Shown piece after piece: positions 33,952 to 42,880 of a DNA stretch of 64,000 nucleotides. The position numbers were made by a program, and so were the translations under genes. The notes below the pieces were generated by a model. The model was not told the origin of the DNA, ran no database searches, and was given only the letters and a program-made list of their open reading frames with translations. How positions within the stretch are numbered: position 1 is the stretch's first letter; every line of letters starts with the position of its first letter. The stretch is from Nocardioides turkmenicus (GTDB taxonomy: Bacteria; Actinomycetota; Actinomycetes; Propionibacteriales; Nocardioidaceae), in contig NZ_JAALAA010000006.1 of assembly GCF_011045035.1 (NCBI RefSeq), positions 205,788 through 269,787 of the forward strand, given 5' to 3'.

Positions 33952-35796
33952 ATGTGCGGCATCGTTGGGTACGTCGGAGACCGGTCGGCGCAGAGCGTCG
34001 TGATCGATGGCCTGCGGCGGTTGGAGTACCGCGGCTATGACTCGGCCGGGATCGCGTTGGTGGCCGGCGGGAAGCTGGCCGTGGACAAGCGGGCCGGCAA
34101 GCTCGCCAACCTGGAGAAGGCGATCGTGGACACGCCGCTGCCGGCGTCGACGACCGGGATCGGCCACACCCGCTGGGCGACCCACGGCGGTCCGACCGAC
34201 GGCAACGCCCATCCCCACATCGGCCGTGCCGGGCGCGTCGCGGTCGTCCACAACGGGATCATCGAGAACTTCGCCGAGCTCCGCGCCGAGCTGGAGGAGG
34301 CCGGGCACGAGTTCTCCTCGCAGACCGACACCGAGGTGGCCGCCCACCTGCTCGAGCGCGAGGTCGTCGGCGGGACCGACCTGACCGTCGCCATGCAGAA
34401 GGTCTGCTCGATCCTCGAAGGCGCGTTCACCTTCGTCGCGGTCGACGCCGAGGACCCGTCCCGGGTCGTCGCCGCCCGGCGCAACAGCCCGCTCGTGGTC
34501 GGTCTCGGCGAGGGCGAGTCGTTCCTCGGGTCGGACGTCGCCGCCTTCATCGAGCACACCCGCGAGGCGCTCGAGCTCGACCAGGACCAGGTCGTCACGA
34601 TCACCCGCGACGGGGCGTCGGTGACCAACTTCGACGGCAGCCCCGCCGAGGGCCGCCGCTTCCACGTCGACTGGGATCTCGCGGCCGCGGAGAAGGACGG
34701 CCATGACTGGTTCATGCGCAAGGAGATCTTCGAGCAGCCTCGTGCGGTCGCCGACTCGCTGCTGGGGCGGCGTACGCCTTCGGGGTCGCTCCACCTCGAC
34801 GAGATGCGGCTCGACGACGACGAGCTGCGCGAGGTCACCAAGATCATCATCATCGCCGCGGGGACCTCGTTCTACGCGGGCATGGTCGCCAAGTACGCCA
34901 TCGAGCACTGGTGCCGGATCTCGGTCGAGGTCGAGCTGGCCTCCGAGTTCCGCTACCGCGACCCGATCCTCGACAACTCCACCCTCGTGGTCGCCATCTC
35001 GCAGTCCGGCGAGACCGCCGACACCCTGCAGGCGATCCGGCACGCCCGCTCGCAGCGCTCCAAGGTGCTGGCGATCTGCAACACCAACGGCTCCACGATC
35101 CCGCGCGAGTCCGACGCGGTGATCTACACCCACGCCGGCCCGGAGATCGGGGTCGCCTCGACCAAGGGGTACGTCACCCAGCTGGTCGCCTGCTACCTGC
35201 TCGCGCTCTACCTGGCCCAGGTCAAGGGCACCAAGTACGGCGACGAGATCGACGCCGTGATGACCCAGCTCGAGGCGATGCCTGCTGCCGTGGCTCAGGT
35301 CCTGGAGACGGCTCCGCAGGTCTACGAGCTCGCGCGTGAGTACGCCGACCGCCGGGCGTTCCTGTTCCTCGGGCGCCACGCCGGCTATCCGGTCGCACTG
35401 GAGGGCGCGCTCAAGCTCAAGGAGCTCGCCTACCTGCATGCCGAGGGGTTCGCCGCCGGCGAGCTCAAGCACGGCCCGATCGCGCTGGTCGAGGAGGGCC
35501 TGCCGATCTGGTGCATCGTGCCCCCGCGCGGCCGTGACTTCCTCCACGACAAGATGCGCTCGGGGATCATGGAGGTACGCGCCCGAGGCGCCCGCACCAT
35601 CGCGCTGGTCGAGGAGGGCGACGACTCCGTCGACGCGGTCTCCGACACGATCATCCGGCTGCCGAAGGTGCCGGTGCTGCTGCAGCCCCTCGTCGCGGTC
35701 GTGCCGATGCAGCTCTTCGCCTGCCAGCTCGCCACCGAGCTCGGCTACGACGTCGACCAGCCGCGCAACCTCGCCAAGTCCGTCACGGTCGAGTGA
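33952..35796 (+). CDS. glmS: glutamine--fructose-6-phosphate aminotransferase (isomerizing)
   Basis: A 614-residue enzyme that makes glucosamine-6-phosphate from fructose-6-phosphate and glutamine. The N-terminal glutaminase domain starts [14 protein letters not shown] with catalytic Cys2. [18 protein letters not shown] and [12 protein letters not shown] follow. Two SIS sugar-isomerase domains contain [12 protein letters not shown] and [14 protein letters not shown], and the end is [20 protein letters not shown] box at 33938-33943 with an 8-nt gap before the ATG suggests a leaderless mRNA. It heads a run of genes through acpS, nnr and alr. Confidence 0.97.
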   Translation: MCGIVGYVGDRSAQSVVIDGLRRLEYRGYDSAGIALVAGGKLAVDKRAGKLANLEKAIVDTPLPASTTGIGHTRWATHGGPTDGNAHPHIGRAGRVAVVHNGIIENFAELRAELEEAGHEFSSQTDTEVAAHLLEREVVGGTDLTVAMQKVCSILEGAFTFVAVDAEDPSRVVAARRNSPLVVGLGEGESFLGSDVAAFIEHTREALELDQDQVVTITRDGASVTNFDGSPAEGRRFHVDWDLAAAEKDGHDWFMRKEIFEQPRAVADSLLGRRTPSGSLHLDEMRLDDDELREVTKIIIIAAGTSFYAGMVAKYAIEHWCRISVEVELASEFRYRDPILDNSTLVVAISQSGETADTLQAIRHARSQRSKVLAICNTNGSTIPRESDAVIYTHAGPEIGVASTKGYVTQLVACYLLALYLAQVKGTKYGDEIDAVMTQLEAMPAAVAQVLETAPQVYELAREYADRRAFLFLGRHAGYPVALEGALKLKELAYLHAEGFAAGELKHGPIALVEEGLPIWCIVPPRGRDFLHDKMRSGIMEVRARGARTIALVEEGDDSVDAVSDTIIRLPKVPVLLQPLVAVVPMQLFACQLATELGYDVDQPRNLAKSVTVE

Positions 35797-35809
35797 CGGC
35801 GCCGCGCTG

Positions 35810-36163
35810 ATGGCTGTGATCGGAGTCGGGATCGACGTCTGCGACCTCGAGCGCTTCGAGGAGTCGCTGGAGCGTACGCCGCGGCTGCGCGAGCGGCTGT
35901 TCACCACCGCGGAGGCGTCGAAGCCGATCGCCTCGCTGGCGGCCCGGTTCGCCGCGAAGGAGGCGCTCGCCAAGGCGCTCGGCGCGCCGCAGGGGATGGA
36001 GTGGCACGACGCCGAGGTGATCTCGGAGTCGTCGGGGAAGCCGCGCTTCGAGCTCCGCGGAACGGTGCTGGCGCAGGCCACGAAGCTCGGAGTCGCCACC
36101 GTCCACCTCTCGCTCTCCCACGACGCCGGGATCGCCTCGGCGATGGTCGTCCTCGAGGACTGA
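35810..36163 (+). CDS. acpS: holo-[acyl-carrier-protein] synthase
   Basis: A 117-residue 4'-phosphopantetheinyl transferase. The signatures [16 protein letters not shown] (residues 5-20) and [15 protein letters not shown] (47-61) carry the metal-binding Asp and Glu, and the end [16 protein letters not shown] is typical. It attaches the phosphopantetheine arm of CoA to the acyl carrier protein. Its start lies 13 bp after glmS, so it is likely co-transcribed. It is also the nearest candidate transferase for the carrier domain of the orphan multidomain enzyme at 51.4 kb, though AcpS often prefers ACPs. Confidence 0.95.
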   Translation: MAVIGVGIDVCDLERFEESLERTPRLRERLFTTAEASKPIASLAARFAAKEALAKALGAPQGMEWHDAEVISESSGKPRFELRGTVLAQATKLGVATVHLSLSHDAGIASAMVVLED

Positions 36164-36209
36164 CCTTCGACCCGTCCGGGCCCGCGACCAGGACGCGTAC
36201 GCTTGGACC

Positions 36210-37607
36210 ATGCGGCGTGCACACTCGGTGGAGCAGGTCAGAGCGGCAGAGAAGGCCTTGATGGCGAGGTTGCCGGAGGGCGCCCTGATGCAGCGCGCGG
36301 CCGCCGGGCTGGCCCACGCGGTCATCGACCATCTCGGTGGCGCCTACGGCCGCCGGGTCGTCCTGCTCGTCGGGAGCGGGGACAACGGCGGAGACGCGCT
36401 GTACGCCGGGGCGCTGCTCGCGCGTCGCGGCGCGCGGGTCGAGGCGTGGCTGCTGTCGGATCGGGCGCATGCGGGTGGGGTCGGTGCCCTGAAGGCGGCA
36501 GGGGGAGTTGTCTCCTCTGGCGTGATCTCGACAAGCTCGATCACCCCGGACCTGGTCGTCGACGGGATCGTGGGGATCGGCGGGAAGCCGGGGCTGCGGC
36601 CGGACGCCGAGACGGCGCTGAAGACGCTCGCCGGGGTCCCGGTGGTGGCCGTCGACACGCCGAGCGGCGTCTGCGTGGACACCGGGGAGGTGGACGGCGC
36701 CCACGTGACTGCCGACCTGACGGTCTCCTTCGGCACCTACAAGCCCTGCCATCTGCTCGATCCGGCGGCCTCGGCCTGCGGGAAGGTCCAGCTGGTCGAC
36801 ATCGGCCTCGATCTGCCGACGCCGGCGATCGAGAGCCTGGAGGCCGCCGACGTGGCTGCGCTGGTGCCGCGGCCGGCGCCGGACGTGCACAAGTACACCC
36901 GCGGCGTGGTCGGCCTGCGGGTCGGCAGCGCCACCTACCCCGGCGCCGCGCTGCTGGCGGTCGCCGGCGCCAACACCGGGCTCGCCGGGATGGTCCGCTA
37001 CGTCGGGACCGCCTCGGAGTGGGTCAAGCGCCAGCACCCGGAGGTGGTCGGCGACGGGCAGGCACAGGCCTGGGTGGTCGGCTCCGGCAGCGCCGACGGC
37101 GCCAACAGCGCGCTCGCGTTCGCGCGGGCCAGCGGCGTACCTCTGGTCATCGACGCCGACAGCCTCCGTGCGTTGAACGGGCCGCTGGGCGTACCGGCGA
37201 TCCTGACGCCGCACGCGGGCGAGCTGGCGGCGCTGATCCGGGAGGATCGCGCCGACATCGAGGCCCGTCCGCTGCACTACGCTCGGCTCGCCGCCCAGCG
37301 GTTCGATGCGGTGGTGCTGCTCAAGGGGCGGCGTACGACCATCGCCGCACCCGATCCCGACACGCCGGTACGCGTCAACACCACCGGCACCTCGTGGCTG
37401 GCCACCGCCGGCTCGGGGGACGTGCTCGGCGGCCTGATCGGCTCGCTTCTCGCGACCGGTCTCGCCCCCATCGACGCCGCCTCGGCCGGGGCCTGGCTGC
37501 ACGGTGCGGCGGCGACCCTCGCCAGCGCGGGCGGGCCGGTCACGGCGAGCGGCGTCGCCGCCGCGATACCCGCCGTTATCCGATCCCTTCCTGCTGTCTC
37601 CAGCTAG
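36210..37607 (+). CDS. nnr: bifunctional NAD(P)H-hydrate epimerase / ADP-dependent dehydratase
   Basis: A 465-residue repair protein that converts damaged NAD(P)H hydrates back to NAD(P)H. The N-terminal epimerase domain (~1-205) has MRRAHSVEQVRAAEKALM and GSGDNGGDALYAGALLARRG. The C-terminal dehydratase (~225-465) has RGVVGLRVGSATYPGAALLA and the ADP-site NTTGTSWLATAGSGDVLGG (part). A TACGCT box 6 nt before the ATG suggests a leaderless start. A short REP-like sequence (GATCTCGACAAGCTCGA) is in frame around residues 104-112 and encodes ISTSSI. alr follows. Confidence 0.95.
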   Translation: MRRAHSVEQVRAAEKALMARLPEGALMQRAAAGLAHAVIDHLGGAYGRRVVLLVGSGDNGGDALYAGALLARRGARVEAWLLSDRAHAGGVGALKAAGGVVSSGVISTSSITPDLVVDGIVGIGGKPGLRPDAETALKTLAGVPVVAVDTPSGVCVDTGEVDGAHVTADLTVSFGTYKPCHLLDPAASACGKVQLVDIGLDLPTPAIESLEAADVAALVPRPAPDVHKYTRGVVGLRVGSATYPGAALLAVAGANTGLAGMVRYVGTASEWVKRQHPEVVGDGQAQAWVVGSGSADGANSALAFARASGVPLVIDADSLRALNGPLGVPAILTPHAGELAALIREDRADIEARPLHYARLAAQRFDAVVLLKGRRTTIAAPDPDTPVRVNTTGTSWLATAGSGDVLGGLIGSLLATGLAPIDAASAGAWLHGAAATLASAGGPVTASGVAAAIPAVIRSLPAVSS

Positions 37608-37627
37608 CAGCAACTACCCTTGACACC

Positions 37628-38815
37628 ATGTCACCGAGCCCAGCGCCTCGGGCTCCGCTTCGGCGAGCCGAGATCGTCATCGACCTCGCCGCGATCCGAC
37701 ACAACGTCTCGCGGCTGAAGGAACACCTGCGTACGCCGATCATGACGGTGGTCAAGGCCGACGGCTACGGGCACGGCCTGGTCGAGGCCGGACGGGCCGC
37801 TCGCGAGGGTGGCGCGGACTGGCTCGGGGTGGCCTCGGCCGACGAGGCGCTCGCCCTGCGCGCGGCCGGCGACGGGGGGCGGCTGCTGGCCTGGCTGATC
37901 ATGCCGAGCGAGCCCGCCGAGGAGCTCGTCGCCGCGGACATCGACGTCACCGCCTACACCATCGCAGACCTGGAGAAGTTCGCTGCCGCCGGCGATGCCC
38001 TGGGTCGTACGCCACGCGTGCAGCTCAAGGTCGACACCGGGCTCTCCCGGGGCGGTGCTGCGTTCGCCGACTGGGCGAAGCTGGTCGGCCTGGCGCGAAT
38101 CCTCGAGGCCGAGGGAGCGATCCGGGTCACCGGCATCTGGTCCCACTTCAGCGCCAGCGAGAACACCGCCGACCCGGCCAGCGCTCTTCAGGAGAAGGTC
38201 TTCGCCGAGGCGCTCGCGGTCGCCGAGGAGGCGGGCCTGCGGCCCGAGGTGCGCCACCTGGCCAACTCCGCGGGAGCGCTGCTGCGCCCCAGTGCAAGGC
38301 TCGACCTGGTGCGGGTCGGGATCGCGACGTACGGCATCGACCCGGCGCCGGGCGTCGAGGGCTCGCCGTGGCCCGAGCTCGGACTCGTCCCGGCGATGAC
38401 CGTGCGGGCCGAGCTGGCGCTGGTGAAGCGGATCGAGGCCGGCGCGGGCGTCTCCTACAACCACACCTGGGTGGCCGAGGAGCCGACGACGGTGGGGCTG
38501 GTCCCGGTCGGCTACGCCGAGGGCATCCAGCGTCGTTCCGGGAACCGTGCGTCGGTGTGGGTGGACGGCGCGCGGCGACCCGTGCGCGGCACCATCTGCA
38601 TGGACCAGATCGTGGTCGACCTCGGGGACTCCACGGTCGAGCCCGGCGCCGAGGTGGTGCTGTGGGGCACCGGCGCCGATGGCGAGCCGACCGCCCAGGA
38701 CTGGGCGGAGGCGAGCGAGACCATCGCCTATGAAGTCGTCACCAGGATCGGAGGACGGATGAAGCGCCGTTATATCGACACCGACGTCGACACCGAGCAG
38801 GGAGGCGACCAGTGA
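37628..38815 (+). CDS. alr: alanine racemase
   Basis: A 395-residue fold-type III PLP enzyme that makes D-alanine for peptidoglycan. PLP Lys is K43 in VVKADGYGHGLVEAG and the second base is Y277 in GVSYNHTW. Between lie RPSARLDLVRVGIATYGI and KVDTGLSRGGA, and the C-terminal domain ends with GRMKRRYIDT. A TACCCT box at 37615-37620 lies 7 nt before the ATG. Its stop overlaps the hydrolase GTG (38812), so the two are coupled. Confidence 0.96.
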   Translation: MSPSPAPRAPLRRAEIVIDLAAIRHNVSRLKEHLRTPIMTVVKADGYGHGLVEAGRAAREGGADWLGVASADEALALRAAGDGGRLLAWLIMPSEPAEELVAADIDVTAYTIADLEKFAAAGDALGRTPRVQLKVDTGLSRGGAAFADWAKLVGLARILEAEGAIRVTGIWSHFSASENTADPASALQEKVFAEALAVAEEAGLRPEVRHLANSAGALLRPSARLDLVRVGIATYGIDPAPGVEGSPWPELGLVPAMTVRAELALVKRIEAGAGVSYNHTWVAEEPTTVGLVPVGYAEGIQRRSGNRASVWVDGARRPVRGTICMDQIVVDLGDSTVEPGAEVVLWGTGADGEPTAQDWAEASETIAYEVVTRIGGRMKRRYIDTDVDTEQGGDQ

Positions 38816-39906
38816 GCATCGCAACACGTATCGGTCAGATCGCGGCAGGCACGTTGGGAGCGGCGGCGGTCGCCGCCGCGGCCCGCGGTGCGGTGGTGGT
38901 CAAGAAGCGCCGTCGCGCGATAGAGGAACGCCCCGAGGACCGCACCCCGCTCGGTACGCTGCGGTCCTGTCCGGTCACCGTGGTGACCTCCGACGGCGTA
39001 CCACTGCACGTCGAGGTCGACGAGGTCGATCAGGCTCACAACCACAACAGCGCGTCGAGCAACGTGACCATGGTCTTCGTGCACGGCTACTGCCTCAACC
39101 TCGACTGCTGGCACTTCCAGCGCGCCGCCTACCGCGGTCTGGTGCGGTCGGTCTTCTACGACCAGCGCAGCCACGGTCGCAGCGGCCGGTCCTCGCTCGG
39201 CAACGCCACCATCGACCAGCTCGGTGACGACCTGCTCCAGGTGCTCGACGCGGTCGTGCCCGAGGGCCCGGTGATCCTGGTCGGCCACTCCATGGGCGGG
39301 ATGACGATCGCCGCGCTCGCCGAGGACCACCCCGAGCTGTTCGCGCCCTACGACGAGGGTGGCCGGATCATCGGCGCCGCCCTGATCTCGACGACCGCCG
39401 GTGGCCTGGACCCGAGCCGGCTGCTGATCCCGGTGCTCCCGGCCAAGCTGTCCGGCGGGATCGCCAACGGCACCATGCGGACACTGGCGCGCGGGCACGG
39501 GATCGTCGACCGGTTCCGGGTCATGGGGGCCTCGGTGGCGACCGTCTTCACCGACGTGTTCGCCTTCGGCGACGAGGTGCCCGCGGCGTACGTCGAGTTC
39601 GTCGACGGGCTGCTCTCACAGACGCCGTTCGAGGTGGTCGCGGAGTTCTTCCCGAGCTTCCGTGCGCTGGACAAGTTCTCGAGCGTCGCTGCGATGGGGC
39701 GGGTGCCGACCACGATCATCTGCGGCACCGCCGACCGGCTCACCGCGATCGGCCACAGCCGCAAGCTGCACTCCTACATCCCCGGCTCGCGCCTGGTGGA
39801 GTGCGAGAAGGCCGGACACATGGTCATCCTCGAGCGCCACGGTCAGGTCAACGCCGAGCTCGACCAGCTGCTCGCCTCGGCCACCCGGGATGCGGCCTCG
39901 GCATGA
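38812..39906 (+). CDS. alpha/beta hydrolase, membrane-anchored
   Basis: A 364-residue serine hydrolase. Residues 5-30 contain an Ala-rich hydrophobic stretch (GQIAAGTLGAAAVAAAARGAVVV), a possible anchor. The fold has FVHGYCLNLDCWHFQ (oxyanion), FYDQRSHGRSGRS, the nucleophile elbow VGHSMGGMTIA (Ser about residue 162), the acid in CGTADRLTAIGH and the His in EKAGHMVILERH. The substrate is unknown. It is placed between alr and tsaE in many actinobacterial genomes. Start GTGA overlaps alr, and its stop overlaps the next start (ATGA). Confidence 0.9.
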   Translation: MSIATRIGQIAAGTLGAAAVAAAARGAVVVKKRRRAIEERPEDRTPLGTLRSCPVTVVTSDGVPLHVEVDEVDQAHNHNSASSNVTMVFVHGYCLNLDCWHFQRAAYRGLVRSVFYDQRSHGRSGRSSLGNATIDQLGDDLLQVLDAVVPEGPVILVGHSMGGMTIAALAEDHPELFAPYDEGGRIIGAALISTTAGGLDPSRLLIPVLPAKLSGGIANGTMRTLARGHGIVDRFRVMGASVATVFTDVFAFGDEVPAAYVEFVDGLLSQTPFEVVAEFFPSFRALDKFSSVAAMGRVPTTIICGTADRLTAIGHSRKLHSYIPGSRLVECEKAGHMVILERHGQVNAELDQLLASATRDAASA

Positions 39907-40847
39907 CGCTCGTCTTCGAGCGGGTCGGGGCGGAGGCCGCGGCGGAGGTGCTCGGCATCGTCCGTGCGGCCTTCTCCGCCCGCCCGCCCCTGGACCCGCC
40001 TGCCGATGCGCTCGGCGAGACCGAGGGGTCGCTGAAGGAGCGCCTCTCCGGCTTCGGGGGTGTGCTGGCGCGGCTGGACGGGGTCGGCGTCGGCGCCGTC
40101 GTCATGGATCCCGCCGACTCGACCATGTGGCTGCGTCGATTCGCTGTTCTGCCTGATCAGCAGGGTCATGGTGTGGCACACAAGATGGTGACGTACGCCG
40201 CCGGCATCGCGCGTGCCGAGGGGTTCGACGACCTCGCGGTGATCGCTCGCGAGGAGCTCCCGGAGACGTTGCGGTTCTGGGTCCGTCAGGGCTTTCGTGA
40301 GGTCTCCCGTGCTGCGCCCGCCGTACGGCTCCACCGTCCGCTCAACGAGCACGTCGTCGAGGCGCTCGACGCCGACGCGATGTTCGAGTTGGGGCGGCGC
40401 GTGGCCGCACTGGTTGCCGCCGGCGACGTACTCGTCCTCTCCGGTGGCCTCGGTGCCGGCAAGACGACCTTCACCAAGGGCCTCGGCGCCGGGCTGGGGG
40501 TGCGCGGCGAGATCACCTCGCCGACGTTCGTGATCGCCCGGGTGCATCCTTCGACGGTCGGTGGCCCGGAGCTGGTCCATGTCGACGCCTATCGGCTCGG
40601 CGGGATGGACGAGCTCGACGACCTCGACCTGGACACCGATCTCGACGATGCGGTCACCGTGGTCGAGTGGGGCGAGGGGCTGGCCGAGGGGCTCTCCGAC
40701 TCCCGACTGGAGATCCGGATCGTACGTGCCGAGGCCGACGAGGCTCCCCTCGATCTGGTGGAGGCGCCCGACGGCGCTGATCCGCGACGTGTCGAGATCG
40801 TCCCGGTCGGGGCCCGCTGGCGTGGCGTGGACCTGAGCGCGCTCTAG
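39903..40847 (+). CDS. tsaE: GNAT acetyltransferase - TsaE fusion
   Basis: A 314-residue two-domain protein. Residues ~1-150 form a GNAT acetyltransferase (LRRFAVLPDQQGHGVAHKMVTYAAGIARAEGF with the CoA-binding Q-x-x-G-x-A loop; part). Residues ~155-314 are TsaE, the ATPase of tRNA t6A synthesis. Its motifs are GGLGAGKTTFTKGLG (Walker A), ITSPTFVIARVH, HVDAYRLGGMDELDD and VEWGEGLAEGL. TsaE alone is usually about 155 residues. The acetyltransferase substrate is unknown. The ATG overlaps the hydrolase stop. Confidence 0.92.
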   Translation: MTLVFERVGAEAAAEVLGIVRAAFSARPPLDPPADALGETEGSLKERLSGFGGVLARLDGVGVGAVVMDPADSTMWLRRFAVLPDQQGHGVAHKMVTYAAGIARAEGFDDLAVIAREELPETLRFWVRQGFREVSRAAPAVRLHRPLNEHVVEALDADAMFELGRRVAALVAAGDVLVLSGGLGAGKTTFTKGLGAGLGVRGEITSPTFVIARVHPSTVGGPELVHVDAYRLGGMDELDDLDLDTDLDDAVTVVEWGEGLAEGLSDSRLEIRIVRAEADEAPLDLVEAPDGADPRRVEIVPVGARWRGVDLSAL

Positions 40848-40857
40848 GGTGGGAGTT

Positions 40858-41526
40858 GTGCTTCTCGCCTTTGACACCGCCACACCCCAGGTGACCGTTG
40901 CGCTCCACGACGGTGACGACGTCGTCGCCGAGGTCGCCTCCGACCGGACCATGAAGCACGGCGAGCAGCTCGCGCCGCTGATCTCCGACGTCATGGCGGA
41001 GGCCGGGATCGTACGCCAGGACCTGACCGCCATCGCCGTCGGCGCCGGTCCCGGGCCGTTCACCGGTCTCCGGGTCGGGCTGGTCACCGCCCGGACGCTC
41101 GGGTTCGTTCTGGAGATCCCGGTCTACGCGGCCTGCACCTTGGACGTGCTGGCGGTGGAGGCGGTGGAGTCCGGCGTGGTCTCGACAAGCTCGACCGCCG
41201 AGGGGTTCTTCGTGGCGACCGACGCGCGCCGCAAGGAGGTCTACCTGGCCTCCTACGACCCCGACGGCGTACGTCTCGAGGGGCCCGTCGTCGCCCGCCC
41301 GGCCGAGGTCGCCACCTCGATGCCGGTGGTCGGCGAGGGAGCGCTGCTCTACCCCGACGCCTTCTCGACGCCGCTCGGTCCGCAGCGTCCGTCCGCAGGC
41401 TGGCTGGCACGGGCCGTGGCCGAGGAGCGGGTCGAGCTGATGGACCCCGAGCCGCTCTATCTGCGTCGGCCTGACGCGGTGGAGCAGGCTGCCCAGAAGA
41501 AGGTCCACAAGCAGGTCTCGCAATGA
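40858..41526 (+). CDS. tsaB: tRNA t6A biosynthesis protein TsaB
   Basis: A 222-residue ASKHA-fold subunit that with TsaD and TsaE adds the threonylcarbamoyl group to A37. It begins MLLAFDTATPQVTVAL and has GAGPGPFTGLRVGLVTA. The GTG at 40858 is preferred because TAGGGT lies 7 nt upstream (leaderless). A GTG at 40849 is possible. Residues ~105-114 (GVVSTSSTAE) are encoded by a REP-like sequence also seen in nnr. The stop overlaps the rimI ATG. Confidence 0.93.
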   Translation: MLLAFDTATPQVTVALHDGDDVVAEVASDRTMKHGEQLAPLISDVMAEAGIVRQDLTAIAVGAGPGPFTGLRVGLVTARTLGFVLEIPVYAACTLDVLAVEAVESGVVSTSSTAEGFFVATDARRKEVYLASYDPDGVRLEGPVVARPAEVATSMPVVGEGALLYPDAFSTPLGPQRPSAGWLARAVAEERVELMDPEPLYLRRPDAVEQAAQKKVHKQVSQ

Positions 41527-41987
41527 TCGTACGCTCGGCCGGCCCGGACGACGTCGACGCGATCGCCGGCCTCGAGGTCGAGGCCTTCCCCGACGACGCC
41601 TGGACCCGCGACTACCTGCAGGTCGCGATCGAGGGGAAGATGCCGACGGTCCGGATCCTCGTCGCCGAGGAGGGCGGGGTGATCGTCGGCCATGCGCTGG
41701 TGAGCGTCGTCTACGAGATCGCCGAGCTGCAGCGGATCGCGGTCGCGGCCGACCAGCGGCGGCAGGGGATCGGTCGTGGGCTGCTCGAGGCGTGTGTCGA
41801 GCTGGCACGGGAGGAGCAGGCCGAGCGGGTGCTGCTCGAAGTGCGGGAGGACAACGCCGCTGCCCTCCCGTTCTACGACCGAGCGGGCTTCGTCGAGATC
41901 GACCGCCGCGAGCGCTACTACCGAGACGGGGCGACGGGGATCGTGCTGGCGATGGACCTCACGGACTCGGGAGCGACGCCTGACTGA
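41523..41987 (+). CDS. rimI: ribosomal protein S18-alanine N-acetyltransferase
   Basis: A 154-residue GNAT enzyme. The CoA loop is IAVAADQRRQGIGRGLLEACVEL (part, near residues 72-92). The conserved N-terminal VEAFPDDAWTRDYLQVAI and the end RERYYRDGATGIVLAMDL match RimI. RimI acetylates the N-terminus of S18. It overlaps tsaB by ATGA. In related genomes tsaD follows directly, whereas here a TetR gene and a palindrome array intervene. Confidence 0.93.
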   Translation: MIVRSAGPDDVDAIAGLEVEAFPDDAWTRDYLQVAIEGKMPTVRILVAEEGGVIVGHALVSVVYEIAELQRIAVAADQRRQGIGRGLLEACVELAREEQAERVLLEVREDNAAALPFYDRAGFVEIDRRERYYRDGATGIVLAMDLTDSGATPD

Positions 41988-42009
41988 AATGTCGGTGGTC
42001 TGTGGTGCG

Positions 42010-42573
42010 ATGAGTGTCATGGCCTTCAACCGCGACAGGTTCGAAACGAAGACGGCTGGCATCGCCCTGGCGAGGACGATCGGCCGCGACGGTCTGCGTG
42101 CGCCGACCCTGAAGGTGGTCGCCGAGGAGGCGAACATGTGTCAGTCGACGTTGCACAAGTGGTTCGCCGGGCGGGAGAACATGCTGCCCCATGCCGCGGC
42201 AGGGTTCGCTGGGATCTACTGGGAGCAGATCGCTCAGCGCGTGAACCTACGGGGTTGGTCCGGCTACCTGCCGTCGACCAAGGACGAGATCTACTTTCTC
42301 CGGGCCTGGCTCGGCATCGAGGAGCTCGCTCGGTCCAACGACGTGGTCGGCGAGGCGGTCCGAGACCTGTGGCACAACGTGAGGTTCTGGCTCCGCAGCT
42401 CGATCGGTCGCGACCTCACCGACTTCGAATCGGGCGGGCTGGTGGTCCTGCTCCGTGGGTTGTGGGACGGCCTCTGCTCAGCCGAGCCCATCGATCCTGA
42501 TCTGGCACAGCAGATCTGGACCGCCGCGTACGCCGCTCTTCGCGACGATCTGGACAGCGCCCAAGCCGCCTGA
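42010..42573 (+). CDS. TetR-family regulator inserted in the t6A operon
   Basis: A 187-residue protein (in-frame ATGs at 41989 and 42019 are alternatives). The HTH segment reads GIALARTIGRDGLRAPTLKVV then NMCQSTLHKWFAGRENMLP, which is a TetR motif with Trp-Phe in place of the usual Tyr-Phe. The effector domain has WYDL-like hydrophobic helices (WEQIAQRVNLRGWSGYL). It begins 23 bp after rimI. It is followed at once by seven palindromes that look like TetR sites. It probably regulates itself and/or tsaD through that array (inference). Confidence 0.8.
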   Translation: MSVMAFNRDRFETKTAGIALARTIGRDGLRAPTLKVVAEEANMCQSTLHKWFAGRENMLPHAAAGFAGIYWEQIAQRVNLRGWSGYLPSTKDEIYFLRAWLGIEELARSNDVVGEAVRDLWHNVRFWLRSSIGRDLTDFESGGLVVLLRGLWDGLCSAEPIDPDLAQQIWTAAYAALRDDLDSAQAA

Positions 42574-42626
42574 GCGGCCGGTGCTTCGGATGGAGCGCAT
42601 CTCGGGCGGACCACGTGAGGCCCAGG

Positions 42627-42821
42627 CGAACGAAGATTCGTTCGCGTGCCCGTGACGAACGAAAATTCATTCGCGGCCTGTGACGAATGAAGATTCGTTC
42701 GCGGACGGGCACGGGTGAAATGAACGTTCGTTCGCGCGTCCAGCGTGAATGTACGTTCGTTCGTGCGAGCGGGGTGAATGAAAATTCGTCCGCGAGCTTG
42801 GAGCGAATGAAAATTCGTTCG
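42627..42821. repeat. array of seven 18-bp palindromes with ~29-bp period
   Basis: The 307-bp gap between the TetR gene and tsaD holds seven copies of an 18-bp unit, consensus YGAAYGAARWTTCGTTCG (a near-perfect dyad CGAACGAA-nn-TTCGTTCG). Copies start at 42627, 42656, 42684, 42717, 42746, 42775 and 42804; the spacings are 29, 28, 33, 29, 29 and 29 bp. The spacers are short, GC-rich and mostly unrelated. Differences between copies are C/T transitions in the arms. The dyad shape matches a TetR-type operator. The rest of the gap (42574-42626, 42822-42880) shows only the tsaD ribosome site. Confidence 0.9.
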
Positions 42822-42880
42822 TCCGCCACGGCGAGGGGCGGGCTCCCCGCCTCGGATCGAGGGGAAGGCAGAATGGGCTC

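Noticed and set aside
42627..42821. CRISPR array
   Set aside because: The repeats are palindromic, imperfect and 18 bp with spacers of only about 10-15 bp, and no Cas genes are nearby.
42416..42829. Minus-strand 137-codon frame reading RERIFIR-type repeats through the array
   Set aside because: It is simply the palindrome array read in frame, continuing into the shadow of the TetR gene. No ribosome site or family match supports a protein.
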